In this document: positions 1 through 10,700 of the stretch, piece after piece
How positions within the stretch are numbered: the stretch's first letter is position 1
Layout of the letters: the number at the start of each line of letters is the position of its first letter
NCBI GenBank assembly: GCA_964017155.1
Contig: OZ024861.1
Location: 26,405,628 to 26,469,627 of the forward strand
DNA from: Oasisia sp. SBJ-2009
Lineage: Eukaryota > Annelida > Polychaeta > Sabellida > Siboglinidae
Direction: 5' to 3'
Length of the DNA stretch: 64,000 nt
The notes under the pieces: model-generated
What the model was told of the DNA's origin: nothing
Database searches by the model: none
What the model saw: only the letters and a program-made list of their open reading frames with translations
Position numbers and translations under genes: made by a program

Positions 1-327
1 ACGGCTCTACCCGCCACCCATTTCAACAAAATGGATCGGCTATCCGAGGCGCCCCTGGTGGCGCTCCCTGGTGGCGTGTTGGCTAGCGTCCTGAAACTCG
101 GGTTCGAGTCGCCATGTGGCAGCAGAATCAGGAAGGTATGAATGTCAGATATCATTTGACTAGCTTATGAGCTGTTTCATTTGTTTTAGCACAAATACAA
201 CCATCATATCGCATTGTAAGGAGAAAAATCTACAACACGGCTGCTATATAACCTCACGAAAGTTATGAAAAGTGTTTGGAAGAAAACTGGAAAGTGTCGA
301 CAGATTTGTGAATGGGCGATAAATGGA

Positions 328-403
328 GAAAGCATCGCTATGACGATCCCGTATCAAGACAGTCTGCCTGTCTGGAGGGATTTTCATGTCGTTCACAGCT
401 GCG
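328..403 (+). repeat. Direct repeat, copy 1 (76 bp)
   Basis: This 76-bp block starts GAAAGCATCGCTATG and ends TCACAGCTGCG. It recurs at 1103-1178 in the same orientation with only two or three differences. The second copy begins where the inverted repeat at 561-1103 ends, so the two structures probably share a history. Confidence 0.7.
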
Positions 404-560
404 GCCTGCGCTGTTCATAATTTATGCGTTCAGGCGCCATTAACATTGCGTGGCATTTGCAACGGCCAACATACGCGCCATGTAATCTTTGCTATCCTCA
501 TGTTATGACTATCAGTTAAATTGGCTTCGCGGGTAAAGGAATAAAACTAGTGGGTAAATG

Positions 561-1103
561 CTTCAAGGATGAACCAGGACTGGGGTAGTATGAATGGGAG
601 TGGGACTACTAGTACAGGGTAAATGCTTCGCAGCCAAAACACGTTTGAGACTCGAGTTAAAGTAAGGAGATAAGCCCCCCTCGCCCCCTACCCCTGCCCC
701 CGCACACCTCCCTTCCCCGTTCATTCATATTTCCGGCTGAAATGTGCGCTGGCATGCTGTCCGTGGCAGGCTTGGCTCCGTGTTCGTCCTACCACCAATC
801 AGAATTTGAGCCCAGGCCGTCACCAGTGGTTGAATGCCCACCCCCCCCCCCCGATTTTGCCGCATGTTTGCCTATTTTCCAAATTATGCGATCTCGCCAC
901 GTAGATAAATAGTTCGCGGTGCCAGCTGGCAAAAGTCGCTGTTACCTGTCACTGAGTCGAGGGTTCCCAAGGAATATTCGACATGCGATGTGACCGTCGG
1001 TGGTGAGGAACTCGAGTCTCAAACGTGTTTTAGCTGCGAAGTATTTACCCTGTAGTAGTCCCACTCCCATTCATATTACCCCAGTCCTGCTTCATCCTTG
1101 AAG
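561..1103. repeat. Inverted repeat with ~95-bp arms
   Basis: The arm at 561-658 is matched in reverse complement by 1009-1103, with about 350 bp between them. Both arms carry the CTTCAAGGATGAA start, a GGGAGTGGGACTACT core and an inner CGTTTGAGACTCGAGTT end. Small differences show the copy is not recent. It may be a non-autonomous foldback DNA element, but no clear target-site duplication was found. Confidence 0.6.
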
Positions 1104-1178
1104 AAAGCATCGCTATGTCGATCCCGTATCAAGACAGTCTGCCTGTCTGGAGGGTTTTTCATGTCGTTCACAGCTGCG
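1103..1178 (+). repeat. Direct repeat, copy 2 (76 bp)
   Basis: Second copy of the 76-bp block at 328-403, abutting the right arm of the inverted repeat. Confidence 0.7.
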
Positions 1179-1311
1179 TCCACTAGTTACAAATGAACTG
1201 GAGAACATAATTTAGATATTATGGAATCATTTGTGCTATGTGTCATGCATGATGTGTGGTGCAGTGTGATGTGATTCGTCATGTTTGTGTATTTGGTTTG
1301 GGTATGATTTG

Positions 1312-1313
<2 letters not shown>

Positions 1314-1356
<43 letters not shown>

Positions 1357-1479
1357 CGTGTGTGTGTGTGTGCGTGTGCGTATTTGCTTGTGTATGTGTG
1401 TGTTTGTGGATGTGTGGGTGTGTTGTGTGGGTGTGTTGTGTGGGTGTGTTGTGTGGGTGTTTCATCTGTGTGTGTTTCA

Positions 1480-1535
<56 letters not shown>
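1314..1535 (+). repeat. (GT)n microsatellite, imperfect
   Basis: Two long GT runs (about 1314-1375 and 1488-1534) are separated by a degenerate GTGGGTGTGTT-type segment. The array directly abuts the broken LINE reading frame, so it marks the 5' truncation point of that element. The cysteine-valine reading frames across it are artefacts. Confidence 0.9.
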
Positions 1536-1536
<1 letters not shown>

Positions 1537-2988
1537 GCTACTGCTAATAGGAGACTTCAATGCGAGGATAGGAAGAGACAATTGCAAGTGGCCCTTGATC
1601 ATGGGCAAACATGGGATTGGGAAATGCAACTCCAATGGCGAGCTTCTACTGGCTCTGTGCTCAGAGTTCGAACTGATAGTGACGAACACCATGTTTAAGC
1701 AGAAGGATGAACGCAAGACCACCTGGATGCATCCTCGATCCAAACACTGGCATATGATCAACTTCATCATCAGGTGTCGGGATAAGATGGACATGCACAG
1801 TACCCGAGCCATGCGTGGAGCAAACTGTTGGACCGATCACCAGATGCTGAGGTCAAAACTGGTTTTCAGAATACGACAAAAGCACAATAGGCAAGGGACA
1901 AGTAAGCTGACCAAGCTCAACACTGCAAAACTAAGTACCACCTGCCATTGGGAGAGTTTTGAGCAGGAGATGGACAGTGCTCTCGCCCAATGGGAGGATA
2001 AGGAAAACTCAACACCAGACGAGGAATGGGCAGCTCTGCAGCAGGTCGTGTACAACACAGCCAAGACATATCTTGGCAAGCCAGACAGAAAACACCAGGA
2101 CTGGTTCGACCCCAACGACCAGAAGCTACAGACTCTTATGAGCAGAACAGACTGTGGGAACTATAGAGGAATCTCTCTTCTTTCCATAGCAGGCAAGAAC
2201 TTCTCGCCAGGATCCTCCTCAACAGACTATCTACCCACATAACACCAGAGGTAGTTCCGGAGACACAATGTGGCTTCAGAGGTAACCGGAGCACCGTGGA
2301 TATGATATTTTGTCTCCGACAACTACAAGAAAAGTGCACTGAGCAGGACCGGCCACTGTACATGGTATTTGTCGACTTCAGTAAGGCGTTCGATATAGTT
2401 GGGAGGACCGGGCTATGGCAGCTACTGAGGATGTATGGCTGCCCAGAGAAGTTCACAACAATGATCGAGGCCTTACATACCGGAATTATGGCAAATGTTA
2501 GTGTTGGAGGGGAAGTCTCGGAATCGTTCAATGTCACAAATGGGGTCAAGCAAGATTGTGTACTGGCACCCACGCTCTTCTCCATCTTCCTATCAGCGAT
2601 GCTCGACGAGGCTTTCCGAGACATGGGGGATGGCGTTTATATACAGGTTAAAGGCAAGATATACCGTGCAATCGTACTGTCCACCCTCCTCTACGGAGCC
2701 GAGGCATAGACACTGTACAAACGACAGGTGAAAAAGCTGCATGCCTTCATGATGCGACATCTGCGATCGATCATGAGGAGAACCTGGATGGACAAAGTAA
2801 CAAACAAGGAAATACTCGAACGGACAGGGCTGCCATCTGTGGAAGATATGATCAGAAACAATCTCCGGTGGACTGGACACCTCATGAGGATGTCACTAGA
2901 CAGGCTACCAAAGCAGGTTTTCTACTCTCAGTTGTCTTCTGGTCAGAGAAAGAGAGGGTGCCCTCGTCTCCGGTATGTGTATGTGTGA
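1535..2988 (+). pseudogene. Decayed LINE (endonuclease/RT) fragment
   Basis: The remains of a non-LTR retrotransposon ORF2 of the type often annotated as 'craniofacial development protein 2-like'. The end of the endonuclease is visible first (GDFNARIG near the start, then TWMHPRSKHWH and CWTDHQMLRSKL). It jumps after about 2138 to reverse transcriptase (DCGNYRGISLLS, then VDFSKAFD and VLAPTLFSIF). The C-terminal region follows (LLYGAEA, then LRWTGHLMRM and GCPRLRY). Breaks are a GT array in place of the N-terminus, an internal deletion between endonuclease and RT, a frameshift near 2195, loss of the catalytic YADD-bearing palm segment near 2645, and a TAG at 2707 where the family has Trp. The KQG motif reads KQD. 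It cannot encode active enzyme. Confidence 0.85.
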
Positions 2989-2989
2989 A

Positions 2990-3980
2990 CACTATGCTGA
3001 TCAATATGATATGAGAGCGCCAACTAGCATGATACCGAAAGTTATTTTATTGTTTATTCTCCGAATGTTAGGAAATGTGGGGTATATTAAGATATACAGT
3101 ACGATTATCAAAATGTCATGTTACCAAGACGTCCTGTTACCAAAATGTTCTCTTATCGAAATGTCTATTGTCCAGACGTCCTTTACCATAATGTGCAGCT
3201 ACTAATATGCAACAATTTCCAGAAGGAATCAGCCGGGCCGTTTCAGTCGCTACCTCGATATTTGACATCGCATTTCAAGGTCCGTGGTTCCGGGTTTTAA
3301 TCCCATTCTAAGTGAACACATGCACACACATTCAAATGCCCGCGCACACACGCAAACAAATACATGCATGATCTCTGTACACAACACACATGATAACACA
3401 TGCACGCACGCACGCATAAAGACAAAGGACGCCAATTATAATTCATGTTGCATAGTCCTGCATGCTGGTTTTTACTACGCATTAAACAAGAAGATTATAT
3501 TGCAGTAAAGGTGTTTGGAAATGCACCGTCTTTCTCAGCTAACTGTATGTTCTTAGGTATGATCTTACCTGAGTTCACAACGCCGAGAAGAATTCCCAAG
3601 TAAAGGAATACATAGCGGAAAGCGCTAGTCATGGCTTCTAGTGGTTCCTCGCTGTGCTGTATCGGTTCAAAAAGACGAACGAACGCAGGATAACTGTCTT
3701 GTTATAACACCACATGTGGTCACGTGATCAACTGTTGCTTCGCTATCCAGAGCTCATTCATTTGCAAAGTCTACTGAGCTTTGCAGATATGTCATCGTTC
3801 AAAGATGGCGCGTTTGGCAGGCACGCACATAAAGTCAAGGTCATGAGAAGGTTTGCGTTAATATGCTCGCGACAAAAGCGCGTAGAATGCAGAGCCTATA
3901 GATCACGCCAAGTCCTAGTATTGCAATGATTGCGTCCTGCGCAATATGTGAAAACAAATTGTGCGTTTCTAAATATCATG
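2990..3980. other. Gene-free stretch, no recognised gene
   Basis: I see no supported gene. There is a short degenerate tandem pattern around 3110-3200 with recurring ACCAAAATGT-like phrases, and a CA/CG-rich patch at 3320-3420. Open frames here are short and unconvincing. Confidence 0.5.
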
Positions 3981-3981
3981 T

Positions 3982-4475
3982 CCGAACCAATACACCATTG
4001 CGCGACGTAAATACGTATTGCGATACAGCGATTACGGTACGATAAGCATCGCGATACGGAAGTCACGATACCATGTGTATGTACTCGGGGCACGACACGA
4101 TAAGTATCGCGATACATGGGTCATGCCATGATAATTATCGGGCTACCGAGGTCACGATACTATACATATCGCTACACGGACTATTATGACACAACAACAG
4201 TAAAGCAGTAGTGTTTAGCTGACCCACACTGGAGTATTGTTTTAATCACGGACTTATATGCACATAAGTCCGTGTTTTAATTAACTATTTAATACATTTG
4301 CTGTTCACAAGCACCGGTGACGCGACACCCTAAAAGGTGACGTGATTATTTATGTATACCACGATCGCTTGTATATGCTTCTATCGCGATACGGGAAGGC
4401 CTAATATGTATCGTGTACCGAACAGAGCAGTGAGTATCAAGATACATCAGTGCACTAGTGTATCGTTCCGGCACT
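3982..4475. mobile_element. Small palindrome-rich element (MITE-like)
   Basis: The ends look like imperfect inverted repeats. CCGAACCAATACACCATTG on the left resembles the reverse complement of the right end, which finishes GTGTATCGTTCCGG. The interior has many copies of ATCGCGATAC and relatives. It carries no coding sequence. This layout is typical of non-autonomous DNA transposons with subterminal motif repeats. I could not find a convincing target-site duplication, so class and exact ends are uncertain. Confidence 0.45.
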
Positions 4476-4479
4476 CATG

Positions 4480-6590
4480 AATACGGCGCAGAACAGCTAC
4501 GTGAATAAAATAACGAATATATAAGGCTAATAATATCCACATACGTGCTAAGTTACCAGCGCCATAGAAACTACGAACAGCTAAATTGTCAAACGAACCC
4601 TTCCTTCGTAAGATATATCGTCATCGACAATACATGTTTACCTCTGAGGCTGGCAGTTCTATTTGCGGACTCGTTTAACACAGTTCTTGCAAAAGATTCC
4701 CCGTGTTTTTTTTCAGTGTTTTCCCAGGGAAAACTATTTATTGCCTGGTTTAAGCGCCAGATGTATTTATTAATATCGCTAGATGTCGCAGTTTTGTGCT
4801 TGCTACCATTGAGAGGCATGTTTATGAACTACGACATTTCACCCTTTATGGACCAAGCGAAAGAGGCTGCGTAAGTTTGTATAGTTGTTGTCAAACAGGG
4901 TGAAATATATTATTTTAGGCAGCATAGTTTAGAAAGGGTTTCAGTGAAAAACCCGGTACGTTCATTCCGTCGTTGAACATACACATAAATGCCTTTCTTT
5001 AGAGATACACGTATAGATTGTAACCTGTTTTAGGCCGGGAGCCAGGTCCAGGTCTCAGGATGTTTTCTGCTAAGTTTTTTTCACTATGATTTCCTGATAA
5101 GCTATACCGTGGGCCATCGCAAGTTTGTAATGACCACTCTCAACTCGGGGCCTTTTGCCCTCAGGGGGCCAAAAAATACCTTTTCGGGCCTAAAATTAGG
5201 TATATTCAAATATTGTGTCACTGTGACGTCAGAAATAGATATAGAAACACCATATTTGGCAGAAAGCATCTTTAGATAGTAGGGAAGGCTACTATGTATG
5301 ATATAGCGCCTTTCCACAGACCAATTCCATAATTTGAGCCTTTGCGCCACAAAAATGATGAAAAATCGTCCTCCGCCTGACACTTTCATGTCAGAAATTA
5401 ATATTTACAAGCCTTTCGAAATGAACGATTTGGACTCTTTTCCAAATAGCAAACTTCCCAAGGGTATAAGCTTCTATTTGTTACCAAGATAACCTCTCTA
5501 TCTTGAAAATTGTGCCCGCTGTGGGTGACAAGCCTAACGTACCCCCCTAAATCACTTATATTTCAGTGATCGGATGTCGGGTCTTCTAATATGCTACCAT
5601 CTTTAATTTTTGGACAAAAACATTGATCTTTAAGTTGATTTAATGTTTATCGGTGTTGTTCAAGTGTACTGTGCATATCTGAATTATATGTAAGGTCAAG
5701 GTCAATGATAAAGGTTCAAGGTCATTTAATTTTACCCCCACGCATGGACTGCGTGGGCGCAGAAATCAAGCTATGCTTGACCATGTGGCATGTAGTGCCT
5801 CGTTTTGAAGCCCTGCACATCTAGATGTCGATTCTAGACTTTGTCTCGTCATATAATCAAGTGTGATTGAGTATATATGTAGTTAATAATGTGCGGATTG
5901 TAATATTCGTTTATCTGATAAAGCCAAATGATATGGAAAAGAGAGCCTTCGAATAATTGTCCATGTATTATTTTATTGTACACTATACTACAGGTTTGCG
6001 TAAAAGCAGAAGAACGCAGGCAGACTAATTACAGTTGTATGCAACCAATAATGGTAGTGAAATTCATCATTAACATAAGATCATAAACCTACAGAGGAAT
6101 TCTACACCGAAATAAGTATCATAATTCTCACCACGCCGAAAGATGTAACAGGTATGTGAAGAATGGGCAGCATCAGCAATGACCATGTAGACATCGATAC
6201 GCTAAAAACAGGACACATTACCTTCTCTAAGACACCAAGTGTGTATCAGAAAGACGAATACTACACAATAGAAGAACGCAAAGATGGTGCTAATCTTCAT
6301 GAAATGAAATACCAAATATACAAAGAACTATATATAACATATTTTATTATTAAACACCTATAAAATAGTCTAGAAAATGCACCTGAAAGGCTTGAAAAGA
6401 CATTCGACAAAAACCAACTAAGAGAGCAATCAGTGTTTAGATGCAGATACTCAGTAACAGAGTACATCCATGTCACTTCAAATCCAGATGTAGAAGACGT
6501 GGTGATGATTAATTGTCATCGTACTCATCGTTCTCGTCCTCGTCATAATCATCAACCGTGTGGATTTCATCTGTGATTTCTTCGTCATTT
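4480..6590. other. Gene-free stretch
   Basis: No gene recognised. Around 5690-5735 there are closely spaced TCAAGGTCA-type nuclear-receptor half-sites. The open frame on the minus strand at 5102-5389 has no recognisable domain. The segment from about 5100 to 5860 looks like dispersed-repeat sequence, but I cannot name it. Confidence 0.4.
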
Positions 6591-7134
6591 CAATTCTCTT
6601 CTAAGATATCAACTAGAACCATCGGAATGACGTCCCCCTCGAACCAAATTGGTTCCATTTTTCTCGCTTCTGTAACATGATAAACATGGTCAAGAGGGGA
6701 CGGTATATCTAAAAAATGATCGAGAGCCCTGCGCCAGATAGAGACTTGGAAATTAACTCTCTTGATGTGCTGGGCGAGAATTCTTCTGCATGGAGGAAAT
6801 ATGGAGAGATCAATGGAGAGACCAGGCCGAAGGTCGACGTTTGAACCACATATGTTCTTGACTTTGATATCTCTAGCCACATCAACTTGCTTCACTTGCA
6901 GTCCAACCCCATACAAGCGACACATAAATTCCTCAATGTCATTGACAATGTGAGATCATCATCAAGCGTCCACGTGAAACCCACTGCAGCAAATAGGTGT
7001 ACAAACTTTGAGTTCTGGCTCAGTAATTTCATTGGTCTTACTTTGCCTTTGAAAGCTGAAGTGCAATCAGCACCAGTGAAGGCATGCAAGGCCAACGGAA
7101 CTGCGTTGTGTTCTTGGGAATAGTTATCAACCAA
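6590..7134 (-). pseudogene. Fragment of LHAFTG-type multicopy protein
   Basis: Two overlapping minus-strand frames together give a C-terminal fragment of an uncharacterised protein family repeated in many aquatic invertebrate genomes. The upstream frame has LALHAFTGADCTSAFKGK, where the family usually has LHAFTGCD followed by a lysine-rich stretch. After a frameshift near 6920 the other frame continues with CRLYG, LSIFPPC and IKRVNFQVSIWR, ending near PIWFEG. No cysteine-rich tail is seen. The 3.6-kb element at 18241-21880 carries a better preserved relative, which suggests this too is a transposon remnant. Biochemical function is unknown. Confidence 0.6.
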
Positions 7135-7560
7135 CTGGCTGATATTTGGCTGCGGAACAACGCCGATAAGAGAGTCTGGTGAGTATCCCGGCTTTTGATT
7201 TTATCCGCGTGATCTGTACAATGTTGCCACCTCACGGACACTGCCGTAAATTATATTTTTATAAACAACTGCAAATTTGTATTTCTATTTATTTATAAGT
7301 ATAATTTTGAATAGTTTTTATAATACAGCATTATTTTATAAAAAGGTATCCTTATTTAATTTGTATGCTATCCGTGTGGGGCTAGACAATGCTGCCACCT
7401 CACGGATACTGGTTAATCCTGCCGTAATTCTTATTTTATAAACAACTGTAAATTTGAATTTTTACTTACTTTTGTGTTAATATAAGTTCAATGTCGAATA
7501 CTTTTCATATGATATCATTATCTTGTAAAAGTATATTGTTATTTGAATTTTTATTTCATA
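7135..7560. repeat. Tandemly duplicated AT-rich upstream segment
   Basis: Two copies of a ~165-bp unit start at about 7222 and 7390 with TGCCACCTCACGGA, followed by a homologous AT-rich stretch (ACAACTG, AAATTTG). The same phrase recurs at 7663 and 8299 in the copied promoter segment. No coding potential was seen. Confidence 0.6.
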
Positions 7561-7769
7561 GTTGGCCTGAGAGCCAATCAGCGTCTCTACCCTAATCTGG
7601 GGTAAGGCCGCCCTGGCGGGTCGAAAATGCAGAACGTCTTTTTTCCCCAGGCGGGTGAGAGTGCTGCCACCTCACGGAGCCTGGGTAACCGAGGAGTGTA
7701 GCAGAGCGCGATTTTGCAATCGCGTAGATTGCTTACCAGCGCGCGCTCGGCACATCAACATTGACAGCA
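7561..7769 (+). promoter_or_regulatory. TAF13: Probable TAF13 promoter and 5' UTR
   Basis: This lies immediately upstream of the TAF13 start codon. It contains a CCAAT box (GAGCCAATCAGC, 7571-7582) and is GC-richer than its surroundings. No TATA box is seen. The CCAAT box sits inside a 27-bp sequence (7564-7590) that recurs with one mismatch, inverted, at 34636-34662. A 76-bp part (7613-7688) is copied exactly into intron 1 at 8252-8327. The transcription start is not determinable from sequence. Confidence 0.5.
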
Positions 7770-10700
7770 ATGGCTGAGAACGACACCTCGAAAGATCAAG
7801 TAAGCATGCCAAAAATTGTCACATTGGATGTAACATTGTATGTAGATATGTTTAATCATTAATGCAATTCACATATTGCGGGCACTGCTATAGAATGTAA
7901 CATCCGTTATAGCGTTACATAGAAGTTATATGGGCGATAATGAGTGGATGGGTTGACGGCTCAAATGCTAGTCGTTCAAAAAACATGCATTGCTTTCCTG
8001 TGTTGCACATTTTAGTAACAGGTGCAACACTATCATAGTAAAGACTGTAGAACGCATCATAGTAGACACTGTAGGACGCTTGTGTTGAATCCGGATCCAT
8101 CTTAGATTTAGTGTTGCCATTAACATTATACACTTGTAACTGTATTTTTGTTTTGGCTTTTAGACTTTTAGTTTTTTTACTGTGATATATAATTCTTTAT
8201 AACATTTATACTGGCGCAACATTTCGTGGCGGAGTTTTGTGACTTGTGTTACTGGCGGGTCGAAAATGCAGAACGTCTTTTTTCCCCAGGCGGGTGAGAG
8301 TGCTGCCACCTCACGGAGCCTGGGTAATCTTAGATTTAGTGTTGCCATTAACATTATACACTTGTAACTGTATTTTTGTTTTGGCTTTTAGTTTTTCATT
8401 TAATTTTCACTGCGTTTCTGCGTTTATAATTTAATCATCCAAAATTATCTCAGCCATGTTTGTATTTTACAAATATTGTGTCTTAGCACAATTTTGGTTT
8501 CAAAAAGGTGGTGCAGTCAGCACAGGTAAACTGTAATCAGCAGTAGTATGAACTAACTTTATAATCACCCTACCCCTTGTGGCTGGCTTACTCTGGAAGC
8601 AAGCCTACGGCTGTACAGTTATTGTTAACATGCAGTGCTAAATAATACAAATATTAATGTACAAAGTTTGTGCATTCTTCAGCATATCTCATTTTTGGTA
8701 GCCTGCAGACAGTAACTCAGATTCCAACAGTGGCTCTGAGGACTCGGTAGGTATTAGGGTCTCGCCCCGGCTGGTGCCGCCTTCACCTTGTTTGCTGTTC
8801 AGGTTCATCATTTTGTGTAATACAGTTTTCTTCTGCAAGTAATCCCTGTTGTTGTGTTCAGTTGTTGTTCATTGTTTCACTGAGTGTGAATTTATAACAT
8901 TGTTGCTGGTTTATTGTTGTAAAATAAGTTTATTGGCTACAACAAACCTAGGTATATAATTTTATGTTGTTAAAAAGTTGGTTGATAATTCTGATTCTGA
9001 AACAGGCATCTTAGAGCTTGTTAGAATTGTACATGATAATAACAGAGCCTGTGTATGGTTTGGTTCTATTTTAATAAAATAATGGCTCTTTATTATATGT
9101 ATGGCATGTTTAGTTCTTCTGGTTGCAGATTGTTAACATGGAGAACACTCTGAAACTTTATACCAATGAGAAAGTTGTGAACAGAAATATATGCCAAATT
9201 CGTGTGATAATCAGCAACTTTTATTGTTGAACAATGTGTGCATAATGTAAATATTCATATAAAAAACAGCACCCGCATATTACAAAACACTGCATACAGT
9301 AATTTGTTTTGCCTGTGTTAGTTATACTTTGGTGTTGGTTATACTTTGACGTGAACTCATATTGGTGCTGTTATTTCAGTTTGACGATGATGAAGTGGGT
9401 GAAGATGTTCCTATGGAAAAGAGGAAGAAAATGTTTACAAAAGAATGTAAGTCTTCCCATCTCTAACTAGAAACACAGGTAATGAAAATTATAGAATTCT
9501 TTGTGTGAAATTTCAAGACAGCAATTATAGCCTTTTATTGCTCACTGTGTAATTTGTTGTCTAGTGTAATGTCAAATTGTCAGTAATGTGTTTCAGTGAG
9601 GTATGTGGCATGTTTCAGTGAGGTATGTGGCATGTTTCAGTGAGGTATGTGGCATGTTTCAATGAGGTATGTGGTGTGTTTCAGTGAGGTATGTGGCATG
9701 TTTCAGTGAGGTATGTGGCATGTTTCAATGATATATGGTGTGTTTCAGTGAGGTATGTGGCATGTTTCAGTGAGGTATGTGGCATGTTTCAATGAGGTAT
9801 GTGGCATGTTTCAGTGAGGTATGTGGTGTGTTTCAATGAGGTATGTGGCATGTTTCAGTGAGGTATGTGGCATGTTTCAGTGAGGTATGTGGCATGTTTC
9901 AATGAGGTATGTGGCATGTTTCAATGAGGTATGTGGTGTGTTTCAGTGAGGTATGTGGCATGTTTCAGTGAGGTATGTGGCATGTTTCAATGAGGTATGT
10001 GGTGTGTTTCAGTGAGGTATGTGGTGTGCTGCAGACTCAGACATGGGGTCAAATATATTGAAATGTATTTAAATACAAATACTTTTGAGAGATTCAAATA
10101 CAAATACTTTTAAATGCAAATGTATTTAAATACAAATACTTTTGAAAAGTATTTCAAATACTTTTTCAAATACTTTTCATTTTCAGGATATATGACTATA
10201 CAGCTGTATAGGTAAAAGAAACAAAACGATATATCAAGCAGCTCATCTAGTTTATTGTTATTGTCTAAGTTGTCTGGTTACATTCAGTGGTCTAGTATCT
10301 ATCTGGCTACTGCCCAGTGTTCGGTGTTCACTCTTGCCGAGTTTACTATTGAAAACACCGATAAGACAGTGCAAGGGAGTCTTGTTGTTGCTAACTACAT
10401 CACAGTGACAACTGACAAGTGAGGCAGTGGCTTCTTGTAACAAGCCTTCTTATACAGTGGTCTCAAAGGTCCACTGCCTCAATGACTGCTCATATGATGG
10501 CTTAATTGCCTTTACTAGGCTGTAATTCCTGAGTAAATTGCCACAAGACACAGTACAGTTACTTGAGTTTTAATAATTCAATCAAGAACTATTTAAAATT
10601 GCAATTAGTATACACATTTGAAAAAGTATTTGAAAAGTATTTGAAATATCAAATACTTTAGGAAAGTATTTAAATACAAATACAAATACTTTCAATTCCT

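Larger units (their letters stand above)
1..1255. other. Gene-free start of window with repeats
   Basis: I recognise no coding sequence here. The stretch contains a C-rich patch near 680-720 and a C-run near 840-852. It also holds the inverted and direct repeats listed separately. A tRNA-like B-box at about 101-112 is discussed under rejected items. Confidence 0.6.

Noticed and set aside
60..125. tRNA-like A and B boxes (TGGCGTGTTGG and GGTTCGAGTC)
   Set aside because: The A-box fits poorly, no cloverleaf could be drawn with a proper acceptor stem, and no anticodon loop is clear. It could be a tRNA-derived SINE head, but the support is too thin.
3270..3300. GGTTCCGGGTTTTAATCCC resembling a tRNA T-arm
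   Set aside because: No matching D-arm or anticodon arm upstream. Possibly a degenerate SINE, not a tRNA gene.
8709..8746. Alternative exon 2 acceptor at 8708 (CTGCAG)
   Set aside because: It would put exon 2 in a frame without the acidic/serine-rich character. The acceptor at 8701 (TTGGTAG) keeps phase and gives the expected composition.
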